A stretch of 64,000 bases of DNA from JBMNGH01 sp050949725 (GCA_050949725.1 JBMNGH010000001.1:248001-312000); one strand, 5' to 3'; positions 25,972-34,123 are shown, counted from the first letter of the stretch. Program-made: numbers and translations. The notes: generated by a model not told the origin, from the letters alone.

Positions 25972-27765
25972 ATGAACAAAAGGATAAAAATTTTAACTTT
26001 CATTCTCGCTGTGATTTTCACAATGACCTTGTTATCACCCATATGTCTTGCTGAGACAAGCCTTTTCCTCCAGGATAGAACCCTCGAGGATATAATGGGC
26101 AAATATCGTGAGAGGCCTTTTAATATAAAATACCAAAGATTTGTGGAATACGATATTCAGCCCAGTGCCACCTATCCATATAGGGCTGGAAAGGTTAAGG
26201 ATGAATACCTTCAGGAGGCCCTGAATCTCCTCAATTTTATACGCTATCTGGTGGGCTTGCCTGATGACGTTTATCTTGATGAAAGCTATATCAGTTATAC
26301 CCAGCATGGTGCGGTGTTGCTAGCAGCAATAGACAAACTTACCCATAACCCATCAAAGCCTCAAGACATGCCCCTTGAATTTTATGAAATTGCGTATAAA
26401 GGGCCAGGCCAATCGAACTGTGCTTATGGATTCAGGAACATAGCCGCAACTGTTTTAGGGTACATGCACGATTCCGATTCATCCAATATCAGTCGTGTAG
26501 GACATCGCAGGTGGATTTTGAATCCGGCCATGCAAAAAACTGGTTTTGGCTATTATAATTCATACTCGGATATGTTCGTATATGACTGGTCCCGCGAGGA
26601 AGGAATTTGGTGTGATTTTATCTCCTGGCCATCCAAAAATTATGTGCCGGTTGAATTCATGAAAAGTGACATCGCCTGGTCGGTGGAACTCTGGGGAGAA
26701 TATGATAACCTGTCTATTGATGATGTTAAAGTAACTTTGAAAAGAAGAAATGATGGGAGAACATGGACTTTTAATAAAAACATTTCTAACGTTGATGGCG
26801 GAAATTATTTCAATGTCACCACTGACAGAAGATGCATCATTTTCAGACCTGCTATCGATGGATATACACAAGACGATATATTTGATGTAACCATATCCGG
26901 AATTTTGAAAGACGGAACCCCCGCTGAAATCAAATACACGGTGCAGATGTTTAGCCTTTTAAAGCCTACACCGGTGAAGGCTGACAAACAGGAGGGCACC
27001 TATCTAAACGGAGTTGAGATTGCTCTATCCTGTGATACGCCTGATGCAATTATTTACTATACAACTGACGGTTCTACGCCAACATTAAATAATGTTTACA
27101 GTGGACCGATAAAAATAAGTAAAACAACGGTTATCAAGGCTTTTTCCTATATTGATGGGGAACGAAGCGAAGTATCAACCTTTCATTACAATATAGAGCC
27201 GGTGAGCACCTGGGCTGCTTCTGACATTGAAAAGGCCATATGGTTAAATCTCATACCGACATCGATGCAGAAAAATTACCGCAAAAACATCAGTAGGGCT
27301 GATTTTTGCAAGCTAGTGGTAAATTTCTTGGTTCAAAAGACTGGAAAATCCCTTAAGGAGCTGCTGAAGGAAAATAATGCTTCGATTATCTACAATGCCT
27401 TTACAGATAATTCAGATGAAGAAATTCTTGCCGCCAATGCCCTTGGCATCGTAAATGGTATGGGGGATGGCAGATTCAACCCTAGCGGCGTGATAAGTCG
27501 GCAGGAAGCTGCCGTAATGTTGATGCGTACAGCTTCAGTGCTCGGCATTACCGAAACAGGCCATGTTTCTGAAGCTTTCTCAAACAGCAATACTTTTGCG
27601 GATTGGGCAAGGGATGCAATAGCTTTTGTTTCGGCCCTGAAGGATAAGACTAACAATGCGAAAGTCATGGGCGGAGTCGGCAACGGAAACTTTTTACCCA
27701 ATGGAAGCTATACTCGAGAACAAGCTTTTGTGACAATGCTGCGTTTGTTTAATGCAGTGGAATAG
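25972..27765 (+). CDS. Secreted protein with CAP domain, chitobiase-type beta-sandwich and SLH repeats
   Basis: 597 residues from the ATG at 25972, behind AAGGGAGG; the frame opens nine codons earlier. Signal peptide at about 1-28 (KRIKILTFILAVIFTM ... CLA). Residues about 70-215 form a CAP/SCP-like domain (ALNLLNFIRYLVGLP, with conserved histidines and the GHRRWILNP segment). About 330-390 is a CHB_HEX_C-type domain (YYTTDGSTPT, VIKAFSYIDG). About 400-597 are S-layer homology repeats (DFCKLVVNFL, ALGIVNGMGDGRFNPSG, ISRQEAAVMLMR, YTREQAFVTMLRLF) for wall anchoring. Likely an S-layer-attached surface protein; substrate unknown. It is on the opposite strand to its neighbours and flanked by inverted repeats, which suggests acquisition. 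Confidence 0.88.
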   Translation: MNKRIKILTFILAVIFTMTLLSPICLAETSLFLQDRTLEDIMGKYRERPFNIKYQRFVEYDIQPSATYPYRAGKVKDEYLQEALNLLNFIRYLVGLPDDVYLDESYISYTQHGAVLLAAIDKLTHNPSKPQDMPLEFYEIAYKGPGQSNCAYGFRNIAATVLGYMHDSDSSNISRVGHRRWILNPAMQKTGFGYYNSYSDMFVYDWSREEGIWCDFISWPSKNYVPVEFMKSDIAWSVELWGEYDNLSIDDVKVTLKRRNDGRTWTFNKNISNVDGGNYFNVTTDRRCIIFRPAIDGYTQDDIFDVTISGILKDGTPAEIKYTVQMFSLLKPTPVKADKQEGTYLNGVEIALSCDTPDAIIYYTTDGSTPTLNNVYSGPIKISKTTVIKAFSYIDGERSEVSTFHYNIEPVSTWAASDIEKAIWLNLIPTSMQKNYRKNISRADFCKLVVNFLVQKTGKSLKELLKENNASIIYNAFTDNSDEEILAANALGIVNGMGDGRFNPSGVISRQEAAVMLMRTASVLGITETGHVSEAFSNSNTFADWARDAIAFVSALKDKTNNAKVMGGVGNGNFLPNGSYTREQAFVTMLRLFNAVE

Positions 27766-27780
27766 AGCCTTGCTAATGTT

Positions 27781-27832
27781 AAGGGGACAGCTAGCTTGTA
27801 TGCCGGGCTTTATGAATGTTTTTGTACCCCTT
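27781..27832. repeat. Loose inverted repeat after the CAP/SLH gene
   Basis: AAGGGGACA (27781-) and TGTACCCCTT (-27832) are inverted arms with one bulge, 52 bp overall and no T-run. It may be a weak terminator or the end of a small repeat element. Confidence 0.35.
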
Positions 27833-27877
27833 CCCAATACTTTCCCAAATACTTATTACTTCAAATCTGCTCAATTA

Positions 27878-27910
27878 GGATAGGAGGCGGCTAAAAGCCG
27901 CCACCTATCC
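27878..27910. repeat. Strong 33-nt hairpin
   Basis: GGATAGG-A-GGCGGCT, AAA loop, AGCCGCC-A-CCTATCC: 14 bp with one central mismatch. It abuts the group II-like sequence and has no T-run on either strand, so it is more likely part of a structured RNA or element than an ordinary terminator. Confidence 0.6.
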
Positions 27911-28072
27911 TAAACCACCGCTATAAGCCGGCCCGGTTTGCCCTTCGTCGCCGTTTCTTTCGTTCTTAGACGCCGCGGATACACTCAATATCCTAGCCTT
28001 TGGCCGATGGTTTCCTACTACTGCCAAGCCATAGAGGACTATCGCCTCCAAGCTATTGCCCATGCCAGTCAC
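27911..28072 (-). mobile_element. Remnant of a group IIC intron (5' part of domain I)
   Basis: Reading leftwards from 28072 the minus strand begins GTGACTGGCATGGGC, then GGAGGCGATAGTCC, then GGCAGTAGTAGGAAACC, then GGCGACGAAGGGCAAACC. The order and spacing match, from memory, the 5' part of group IIC introns such as the Oceanobacillus iheyensis intron (GUGUGCCCGGCAUGGGU, GGGUGAGAGUCCC, GGCAGAAGUAACAG, GACGGCAAACC). It starts immediately after the T-run of the tRNA-Pro terminator, the known preference of group IIC introns. There is no maturase gene, domain V or 3' end, so it is a fragment or a reduced derivative. A HEARO-type RNA is a less likely alternative. Confidence 0.6.
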
Positions 28073-28105
28073 AAAAAAAAAGTAGAACGTTGAAATACGC
28101 TCTAC
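28073..28105 (-). terminator. Terminator of the tRNA-Pro gene
   Basis: Minus strand: GTAGAGCG ... CGTTCTAC (8 bp with one G-U pair) followed by nine T. The T-run ends exactly where the intron-like sequence begins. Confidence 0.85.
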
Positions 28106-28119
28106 ATTTAAATTTCAAC

Positions 28120-28197
28120 TGGTCTGAGTGGGGGGACTTGAACCCCCGGCCTCTAGAACCCCATTCTAGCGCGCTACCAAACTGCGCCACACCCAGA
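28120..28197 (-). tRNA. tRNA-Pro (anticodon GGG)
   Basis: 78 nt including an encoded CCA. The acceptor arm TCTGGGT pairs with ACTCAGA. The anticodon stem CTAGA/TCTAG encloses the loop ATGGGGT, giving anticodon GGG, which reads CCC and CCU. The T-arm GGGGG TTCAAGT CCCCC is perfect. It has its own promoter and terminator. Confidence 0.96.
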
Positions 28198-28213
28198 CTT
28201 GTTTTACAAATAT

Positions 28214-28242
28214 ATTATAAGGTATTGACAACTAATTTTCAA
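28214..28242 (-). promoter_or_regulatory. sigma-A promoter of tRNA-Pro
   Basis: Minus strand: TTGAAA (28242-28237), 17-bp spacer, perfect TATAAT (28219-28214), about 16 bp upstream of the tRNA 5' end. Confidence 0.75.
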
Positions 28243-28250
28243 GTCCTCTA

Positions 28251-28391
28251 CTGCAAGGGTGGTGTGCCCTTTTTTTATATGTACAGCCGCTGCTTTCCTG
28301 TTCTTGATCTAATAAAAATTTACACTCACTGCAAGGATGGTGAGATCTTTTTTTTACGTACGACTGATGTTTTTCCTACTTTTAACTTAAA
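28251..28391. repeat. Imperfect tandem duplication, about 78-bp period
   Basis: CTGCAAGGGTGGTG at 28251 recurs as CTGCAAGGATGGTG at 28329. Both are followed by a T-run, a (T/C)GTAC segment and TTTCCT. Two divergent units fill most of the gap between thrB and the tRNA promoter. No function recognised. Confidence 0.6.
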
Positions 28392-28413
28392 AAAAACTTT
28401 ATACTATCAACTA

Positions 28414-29304
28414 TTAAATAAAGCCAGAGCCTTCATTACATGCTGATAACACTCTATATGTTGATTTTATGCCATTTTTAGTAAAGACACCACACATATA
28501 TTTGCCTAGTTCTTCAGCGTTTTGTTCGGTTGAAACACCTACTACAGATGGCCCGGCCCCACTCAAAAAACAACCTATTGCACCCCTATCATTAGCATTT
28601 TTTATAACTTCATCCATTCCCGGAACCAAGGGGCTTCTATACGGCTGGTGAACTTTGTCTTCAAAACATTCACTGATTTGAGTCAAATCTCGACTATAGA
28701 AACTAGCGACAAGCATTGCAGTTCTGCTTATATTAAACACAGCGTCCTTTAATCTGACAGTGCTTGGCAAAGTCTGCCGTGCCTTTTCTGTACTTAAGTG
28801 AAAATCAGGTGTTACAACAACAAATTTCAAATCTTTCATCAAACTTGTTTTCCGGTAAATAATTTTGTCTTCTCCCATTATGGAAATACAAAAACCGCCT
28901 ACAAGTGCCGGCACGACATTGTCGGGGTGGCCTTCCATTTCTACTGCTAGCCGCATCAGTGTTTCTAATTTAACAACATCACCTGTTAAGCGGTTTGCAG
29001 CCAACATTCCGCCCACTATACAGGCTGCACTGCTTCCCAGCCCCCTCGCAACGGGAACATTATTACGCAAAGTAATTTTAAGCGACCTGTTTTCACCTGC
29101 GAGATCCAAAATTCTTTTGGCGGCCCTGTATACAAGATTTGTCTCATCTCTTGCTATGTAGTCCTGACCTTCGCCAAAAACTTCAACCAACGGCCTTGAT
29201 GAAAACTCCATCTCGATATAATTATAAAGGTCAAGAGCGATTCCTAGGCAGTCAAAACCAGGGCCTATATTTGCCGTGGTGGCAGGAACCCAAACGCGGT
29301 ACAT
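28414..29304 (-). CDS. thrB: Homoserine kinase
   Basis: 296 residues; GHMP kinase that makes O-phosphohomoserine. The substrate motif VPATTANIGPGFDCLGIALDLYN and the ATP loop VPVARGLGSSAACIVGG are intact, and the third motif is GCFLSGAGPSVVG. ATG at 29304 follows GAGGTG by five bases; the longer frame begins inside thrC. Last gene of pheB-hom-thrC-thrB. Confidence 0.96.
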   Translation of the reverse strand: MYRVWVPATTANIGPGFDCLGIALDLYNYIEMEFSSRPLVEVFGEGQDYIARDETNLVYRAAKRILDLAGENRSLKITLRNNVPVARGLGSSAACIVGGMLAANRLTGDVVKLETLMRLAVEMEGHPDNVVPALVGGFCISIMGEDKIIYRKTSLMKDLKFVVVTPDFHLSTEKARQTLPSTVRLKDAVFNISRTAMLVASFYSRDLTQISECFEDKVHQPYRSPLVPGMDEVIKNANDRGAIGCFLSGAGPSVVGVSTEQNAEELGKYMCGVFTKNGIKSTYRVLSACNEGSGFI

Positions 29305-29314
29305 TTCTTCACCT

Positions 29315-30373
29315 CTATCCGTAAATTGTTTTTTCAAGTTCATCTATTTCTGCATCGACAAGTATCGGTTGCGCTCCATTCTTAATGGCCGTATCAGGGT
29401 CTTTAAGCCCGTGGCCTGTCAGCACGCATACTACAGTCTTTCCTGCTTCAATCAAATCCTGTTCAGAAAGCTTAATTATACCTGCGACAGAAGCTGCCGA
29501 AGCAGGCTCAACAAATACACCTTCTGTATTAGCCAGCAACGAATACGCATTTAATATTTCTTCATCTGTAACCTTATCTATCTTACCGCCGGAGTCACGT
29601 ATAGCTTCGTCAGCGTATTTCCAGCTAGCTGGATTACCTATTCTTATTGCTGTTGCAATAGTTTCAGGTTTGTCAATTTTTTTCCCTTCAACAATAGGTG
29701 CGGCCCCTGCCGCTTGAAAGCCGAGCATTTTGGGAAGTTTCTTAGTTTTTCCCATCAAATTATACTCCCTAAATCCCTTCCAATACGCCGTTATATTACC
29801 GGCATTTCCAACAGGTATCAACAGGTAATCAGGGGCTTCAGACAAATCATCACAAATTTCGAAAGCAGCTGTTTTCTGGCCTTCAATCCTATTTGGATTG
29901 ATTGAATTCACAAGTGTAATAGGCCGTTTTGAAGAAAGTTCCCGCACCATGTTCAAAGCATCATCAAAATTGCCTTTTACAGCTATTACTTTAGCTCCAT
30001 AAGTGATTGCTTGTGCCAGTTTTCCCATTGCTATTGCTCCATCCGGTATCAAAACAACACAATCCAAATGGGCTTTCGCTGCATATGCCGCAGCCGAAGC
30101 CGATGTGTTCCCTGTGGATGCACAGATAACTGCACTTGATTTTTCCTCTATCGCCTTTGAAACCGCTACCGTCATGCCTCTGTCCTTAAATGAACCTGTC
30201 GGGTTGAGCCCTTCATATTTTAAGTAAATGGCTGCTTTTATTCCAAGATGATTTTCAAGGTTTTTTGCCCTTAGCAATGGTGTATTCCCTTCGCTTAAGC
30301 TGACAATATTAGCCGGATCCTTAATGGGCAAATATTTGTAATATCTTTCTATAACACCTTGTCTTACTGGCAA
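29315..30373 (-). CDS. thrC: Threonine synthase
   Basis: 352 residues; PLP enzyme converting O-phosphohomoserine to threonine. SLSEGNTPLL, LKYEGLNPTGSFKDRG with PLP Lys-63, ASTGNTSASAAAYAA and the phosphate loop VGNAGNITAY are present. TTG start eight bases after AGGGGG; only the hom stop codon separates the genes. Confidence 0.96.
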   Translation of the reverse strand: MPVRQGVIERYYKYLPIKDPANIVSLSEGNTPLLRAKNLENHLGIKAAIYLKYEGLNPTGSFKDRGMTVAVSKAIEEKSSAVICASTGNTSASAAAYAAKAHLDCVVLIPDGAIAMGKLAQAITYGAKVIAVKGNFDDALNMVRELSSKRPITLVNSINPNRIEGQKTAAFEICDDLSEAPDYLLIPVGNAGNITAYWKGFREYNLMGKTKKLPKMLGFQAAGAAPIVEGKKIDKPETIATAIRIGNPASWKYADEAIRDSGGKIDKVTDEEILNAYSLLANTEGVFVEPASAASVAGIIKLSEQDLIEAGKTVVCVLTGHGLKDPDTAIKNGAQPILVDAEIDELEKTIYG

Positions 30374-31645
30374 CTAATCTTCCCCCTCTACTCTCATTAC
30401 ACACGATATTTCCTCAACTTGTTTATATGCTTTGATTTCTTCAAGTGCATCGTTTAAGTTCCTAAAAGGTACATCATATGTTATCAATATGACTTCTGCA
30501 GTGCCGTTTATAGTATTCTTCTGGAACACCTTAGAAAGACTAATCTGGTTTTCACCTAATGCTCCGGATATCTTGGATAGTACACCTGGCATATCTTTAA
30601 CCTTAAGCCTCAGATAAAAGCTTGCTGAAGTCAATCCCGGGTCCAATATTTTTGTCTTGTTATAACAAGTGCAGTACACCTTACTCCCCTTTGAATTTCT
30701 GACTGATTCCATTATATCAGCTACTACGGCACTAGCTGTGGGCATTTTCCCCGCCCCTTGACCATAAAACATAACTCGCCCAACCGCATCGCCCTCCACA
30801 AGTATTGCATTAAAAGAGCCTTTTACAAGTGCAAGGGGATGGTCTTCTTCCAACATCATCGGGGTTACTGCTACCTCAATTCCATGTTCATGCAGCTTCC
30901 CTACTGCTATAAGTTTTATTATGTAGCCGAGCTCGCGAGCATACTTAATGTCAACAAGGTCGACCTTATCAATTCCCTCTGTGTAAACAAGTTCGGGCGT
31001 AATCCTCGAGTTAAAGGCAATTGACGACAATATAGCAATTTTACGCGCAGCGTCAAGACCTTTTATGTCTGCAGTCGGATCGCTTTCCGCGAAACCTTCT
31101 GCTTGTGCCTCAGTTAATGCATCAGCAAAACTTTTGTCTTGCTCTGCCATTTGAGTTAGGATATAGTTCGTAGTGCCGTTTAAGATTCCCATAATTTTAT
31201 TAACATTATTTGACGCGAGACTTAGCTTAAGGGGCTGTATTATCGGAATACCTCCACCAACACTCGCTTCGAAAAGTAGATTTACGTTTTGCTGTGCGGC
31301 AATATTAAACAGTTCTTTACCGTGTTTTGATATTAGTTCCTTATTTGCAGTGACTACATGTTTCCCGGCGCTCAGTGATTGCCTGATATATGTTAGGGCT
31401 GGTTCTTCACCACCCATCAATTCTACTATTATAGAAATATCATCATCATTTAAGATATCTTCGAACTGATAAACTAATTTGCCTTCAGCAACCTGTGGCC
31501 TCTTTTTGTCAGTGCTCTTCACAAGTATTTTCTTTACGTGAATTTGTTCTCCCAACCGCTTTCCAATTGAATCATTATTTATTTCTATTAATTCAACAAC
31601 TCCAGTTCCAACTGTCCCAAGGCCCAATACACCAATTTGTACCAT
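30374..31645 (-). CDS. hom: Homoserine dehydrogenase
   Basis: 423 residues. NAD(P)-binding GLGTVGTGVVEL at 7-18, catalytic region NGTTNYILTQM and GLDAARKIAIL, and a C-terminal ACT domain (about 345-423) for threonine feedback. Reduces aspartate semialdehyde to homoserine. Confidence 0.96.
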   Translation of the reverse strand: MVQIGVLGLGTVGTGVVELIEINNDSIGKRLGEQIHVKKILVKSTDKKRPQVAEGKLVYQFEDILNDDDISIIVELMGGEEPALTYIRQSLSAGKHVVTANKELISKHGKELFNIAAQQNVNLLFEASVGGGIPIIQPLKLSLASNNVNKIMGILNGTTNYILTQMAEQDKSFADALTEAQAEGFAESDPTADIKGLDAARKIAILSSIAFNSRITPELVYTEGIDKVDLVDIKYARELGYIIKLIAVGKLHEHGIEVAVTPMMLEEDHPLALVKGSFNAILVEGDAVGRVMFYGQGAGKMPTASAVVADIMESVRNSKGSKVYCTCYNKTKILDPGLTSASFYLRLKVKDMPGVLSKISGALGENQISLSKVFQKNTINGTAEVILITYDVPFRNLNDALEEIKAYKQVEEISCVMRVEGED

Positions 31646-31664
31646 TTTTTATCATCTCCTATTA

Positions 31665-32108
31665 TTATTCTTGAGCAATAATGTCTACTTTCCTTACACC
31701 TGTTTTTTTCTCGATTATTTCGATAAGGTCTTCTATGTTTTTGTTTAAACCACCCGTTTCGAAAGAAATAGTAACATTTGCAATTCCGTGAATCGGAATG
31801 TTCTGGTTTATAGTTAGCACGTTCCCGTGTGCTCTAGCTATCTCATCTAATATCCCTGACAAAATCCCAGGTCTATGCTCCAGTATCATTGAAAGTGTAA
31901 CTATTTTACCCAGGCTAGCTTCATAGAATGGAAAAATAAAGTCTTTGTATTTGTAAAAAGCGCTTCGGCTCATTCCGGCCATTTCGGTTGCCTCATTGAT
32001 CGTACGTGCCTTCCCGCTCTTAAGGAACTCCTTTGCCTTGACTGTCTTTTTGACAATTTCTGGCAATACGTCATCTTTGATTATGTAAAACCTGTCGCTT
32101 TTTGTCAT
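31665..32108 (-). CDS. pheB: ACT-domain protein PheB (UPF0735)
   Basis: 147 residues. An N-terminal helix-turn-helix-like segment (ARTINEATEMAGMSRSAFYKYKDFIFPF) is followed by an ACT domain (VTLSMILEHRPGILSGILDEIARAHGNVLTI). This is the UPF0735/PheB family; PheB heads the hom-thr genes in many Firmicutes and probably senses an amino acid, but its target is not established. Confidence 0.9.
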   Translation of the reverse strand: MTKSDRFYIIKDDVLPEIVKKTVKAKEFLKSGKARTINEATEMAGMSRSAFYKYKDFIFPFYEASLGKIVTLSMILEHRPGILSGILDEIARAHGNVLTINQNIPIHGIANVTISFETGGLNKNIEDLIEIIEKKTGVRKVDIIAQE

Positions 32109-32168
32109 ATTCCCCTCCCCTTTATATTTTGTTCACGCTCGGTATACAGTTATATTTTCGTGGGAGAC

Positions 32169-32197
32169 ATTATAACATAGGCATAAAAAAAAAGCAA
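32169..32197 (-). promoter_or_regulatory. Probable sigma-A promoter of pheB-hom-thrC-thrB
   Basis: Minus strand: TTGCTT (32197-32192), 17 bp, TATAAT (32174-32169), preceded by TG in the extended -10 position. The -35 lies in the 3' arm of the spoIVA terminator. Confidence 0.6.
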
Positions 32198-32213
32198 GAC
32201 ATTCAGCCTTGCT
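32184..32213 (-). terminator. Rho-independent terminator of spoIVA
   Basis: Minus strand: AGCAAG, nine-base loop, CTTGCT followed by about ten T. It overlaps the pheB -35 element. Confidence 0.85.
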
Positions 32214-32228
32214 CTGTAGATAATTTGA

Positions 32229-33707
32229 TTATAATATTATACATATCAGGCCACCACTTCCCTCGTTGACAATTCGCTGCAATGTCTCCTGTAACTTATT
32301 TTGAGCTGATTCAGGCATATTGAACAACTTGTTTTGGATTCCCTCTCTCACAAGGTCGTTTAGCGACTTACCAAATAAATTTGTCTCCCAAAGTTTTGAC
32401 GGATTGTTTTCAAACTCATTGAGAAGATAATTCATCAGCTCTTCACTTTGTTTTTCTGTCCCTATGATTGGAGATACCTCAGCCTGAATATCAGCACGTA
32501 TCATGTGAATGGATGGAGCTATCGCTTTTAAACGCACACCGAATTTGGATCCTTGGCGCATGATTTCAGGCTCTTGAAGGGTAAGTTCATCGAGCTGAGG
32601 CGGCACTATACCGTAACCAATTGTATTTACATCGTCCAACGCCTTTGAAATTTTATCATACGTCCTCTTCGCATGAGTTAAATCTTTCATGAGGGACATC
32701 AAATGTCGATCACCTGTTATTGGCACACCTGACAACTCACTCAGTACCCTGTAAAATATTTCTTTTTTGGTATTGACATTTATTTCAGCGGTACCTACGC
32801 CCAGGTTCATCTCTTTTAGTATAATATCTTCAGCGAAATCATAAGTTTTTAATTGCGCAACTGTCTTTTCTATATCTCTGAGACGCTGGATATCTTTAAT
32901 GCTTTCCTTGACAGCGTCCTCCATGTTTTTTCTAAGCCAGTACTCTTTATCCAATTCCTCAATCCATTTAGGCATGCATATATTAATCTCCATTATCGGA
33001 AATTCGTAGAGCACACCTTCAAGTATGCAATATAGATCTTCATGAGTTAAATTTAGACAATCTGCCGGCACTACAGGCACATCGTACTTGGATTCTAAGC
33101 TTTCCTTCAATTCAATCGTGCGTAAATCATCAGGCCTCATTGTATTCAATAGCACAATAAAAGGTTTGCCTATAGTCTTAAGTTCATTTATTACTCGCTC
33201 TTCAGCCTCAACATAATCACTTCTTGGAATTTCTGTAATTGTACCGTCTGTTGTCACTACAAGACCTATTGTAGAATGTTCCTCAATAACTTTTCTCGTG
33301 CCAATCTCAGCAGCCTCTTGAAACGGAATTTCATCTTCGTACCATGGTGTAGAAACCATCCTTGGGCCGTTTTCATCCTCATAGCCAAGGGCGCCTCTTA
33401 CTGTAAATCCAACGTTGTCAACAAGCCTTACTCGGAATTTAATGTTATCCTTAAAAACGATTTCAACAGCCTCGCTCGGTATGAATTTAGGCTCAGCGGT
33501 AGTAATTGTTTTACCGGCACCACTTTGAGGCAGCTCGTCCTTTGCTCTCAATCGTTCATTGTTGTCAGGAATATTTGGTATGACCATGAGCTCCATAAAT
33601 TTTTTCACAAACGTAGATTTGCCTGCCCTAACAGGACCTACAACACCTATATAAATATCCCCTCCGGTCCGTTCAGCTATATCTCTGAACAAATCAAATT
33701 TTTCCAT
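32229..33707 (-). CDS. spoIVA: Stage IV sporulation protein A (coat morphogenetic ATPase)
   Basis: 492 residues, the normal SpoIVA length. N-terminal ATPase domain with Walker A GPVRAGKST (24-32), switch-like VDNVGFTVRGA and VTTDGTITEIPR; middle and C-terminal domains end in GGLICIIL, the conserved membrane-proximal tail. SpoIVA polymerises with ATP hydrolysis into the coat basement layer on the forespore, recruited by SpoVM (also in this window). ATG with GGGAGGG upstream; a sigma-E-like promoter lies about 90 bp upstream. Confidence 0.97.
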   Translation of the reverse strand: MEKFDLFRDIAERTGGDIYIGVVGPVRAGKSTFVKKFMELMVIPNIPDNNERLRAKDELPQSGAGKTITTAEPKFIPSEAVEIVFKDNIKFRVRLVDNVGFTVRGALGYEDENGPRMVSTPWYEDEIPFQEAAEIGTRKVIEEHSTIGLVVTTDGTITEIPRSDYVEAEERVINELKTIGKPFIVLLNTMRPDDLRTIELKESLESKYDVPVVPADCLNLTHEDLYCILEGVLYEFPIMEINICMPKWIEELDKEYWLRKNMEDAVKESIKDIQRLRDIEKTVAQLKTYDFAEDIILKEMNLGVGTAEINVNTKKEIFYRVLSELSGVPITGDRHLMSLMKDLTHAKRTYDKISKALDDVNTIGYGIVPPQLDELTLQEPEIMRQGSKFGVRLKAIAPSIHMIRADIQAEVSPIIGTEKQSEELMNYLLNEFENNPSKLWETNLFGKSLNDLVREGIQNKLFNMPESAQNKLQETLQRIVNEGSGGLICIIL

Positions 33708-33797
33708 CTGTTTCCCTCCCTTTGTAAGTTTCCCCCCCTTTCTCCATTTTTTTTAAGTTTTACAGAGGAGGGGCAGTTCACTCTCATATACAGTATA

Positions 33798-33825
33798 TAT
33801 ATATGACGCGCCTTTTTGATTATTA
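33798..33825 (-). promoter_or_regulatory. Possible sigma-E promoter of spoIVA
   Basis: Minus strand: TAATAAT (33825-33819), 13-bp spacer, CATATATA (33805-33798). Compared with the sigma-E consensus KMATATT-N13-15-CATACANT, 6 of 7 and about 6 of 8 positions match. spoIVA is sigma-E dependent in Bacillus. Confidence 0.5.
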
Positions 33826-33867
33826 CAACAAAAAAATAAAAAAGCTCATAATCCTTGTCTGAATAAG

Positions 33868-33926
33868 AACCTCACCCGAGGACGCAATCAAAGATTTCTG
33901 TCGGAGCCCTGGAACCTAGTTATCTT
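33868..33926. repeat. Intergenic structured repeat, copy B
   Basis: Second copy of the element at 19821-19880, same orientation. The pairing CCGA/TCGG and the inner AATC/GATT around TTT are retained while unpaired bases differ. It lies between the long hairpin and the spoIVA promoter. Confidence 0.65.
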
Positions 33927-33930
33927 CACA

Positions 33931-33976
33931 AAACAAAGGGACAATCTTAAAACTATGAAAGACTGTCCCTTTGTTT
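33931..33976. terminator. Long hairpin, probable terminator downstream of gpsA
   Basis: AAACAAAGGGACA and TGTCCCTTTGTTT form a perfect 13-bp stem, extended by TCTT/AAGA after one mismatch. Short T- or A-runs flank it on both strands. The length and GGGACA content also fit a small repeat element. Confidence 0.55.
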
Positions 33977-34123
33977 AAAAAATAAAATATGGTAAGTTTA
34001 TCTTTTTAGTTTTTTTTAAAATGAGGATTTTACTTCTTGAATCCGCCTTTGAAGTTACATAAAATCTGAGTCTGGCCATTTATTATGGTTTTGTCGGTGA
34101 GACGTTTAGACATGTTTTATTCT

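Larger units (their letters stand above)
33708..34123. other. Intergenic region between gpsA and spoIVA
   Basis: About 416 bp. From gpsA towards spoIVA it holds an AT-rich stretch, a long hairpin (33931-33976), copy B of the structured repeat (33868-33926), a sigma-E-like promoter and the spoIVA leader. I see no gene. Confidence 0.6.

Noticed and set aside
27911..28072. HEARO/omega RNA of an IscB element
   Set aside because: The GTGA at the boundary is suggestive, but the internal blocks fit group IIC domain I better and no IscB gene is near.
28000..28446. Plus-strand open frame of 148 codons across the tRNA-Pro locus
   Set aside because: Its middle is the antisense translation of the tRNA (WSEWGDLNPRPLEPHSSALPNCATPR), a well-known artefact, and it lacks an SD.
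33276..33806. Plus-strand frame of 176 codons opposite the spoIVA start
   Set aside because: Antisense shadow of spoIVA that runs through its promoter region; no start signals.
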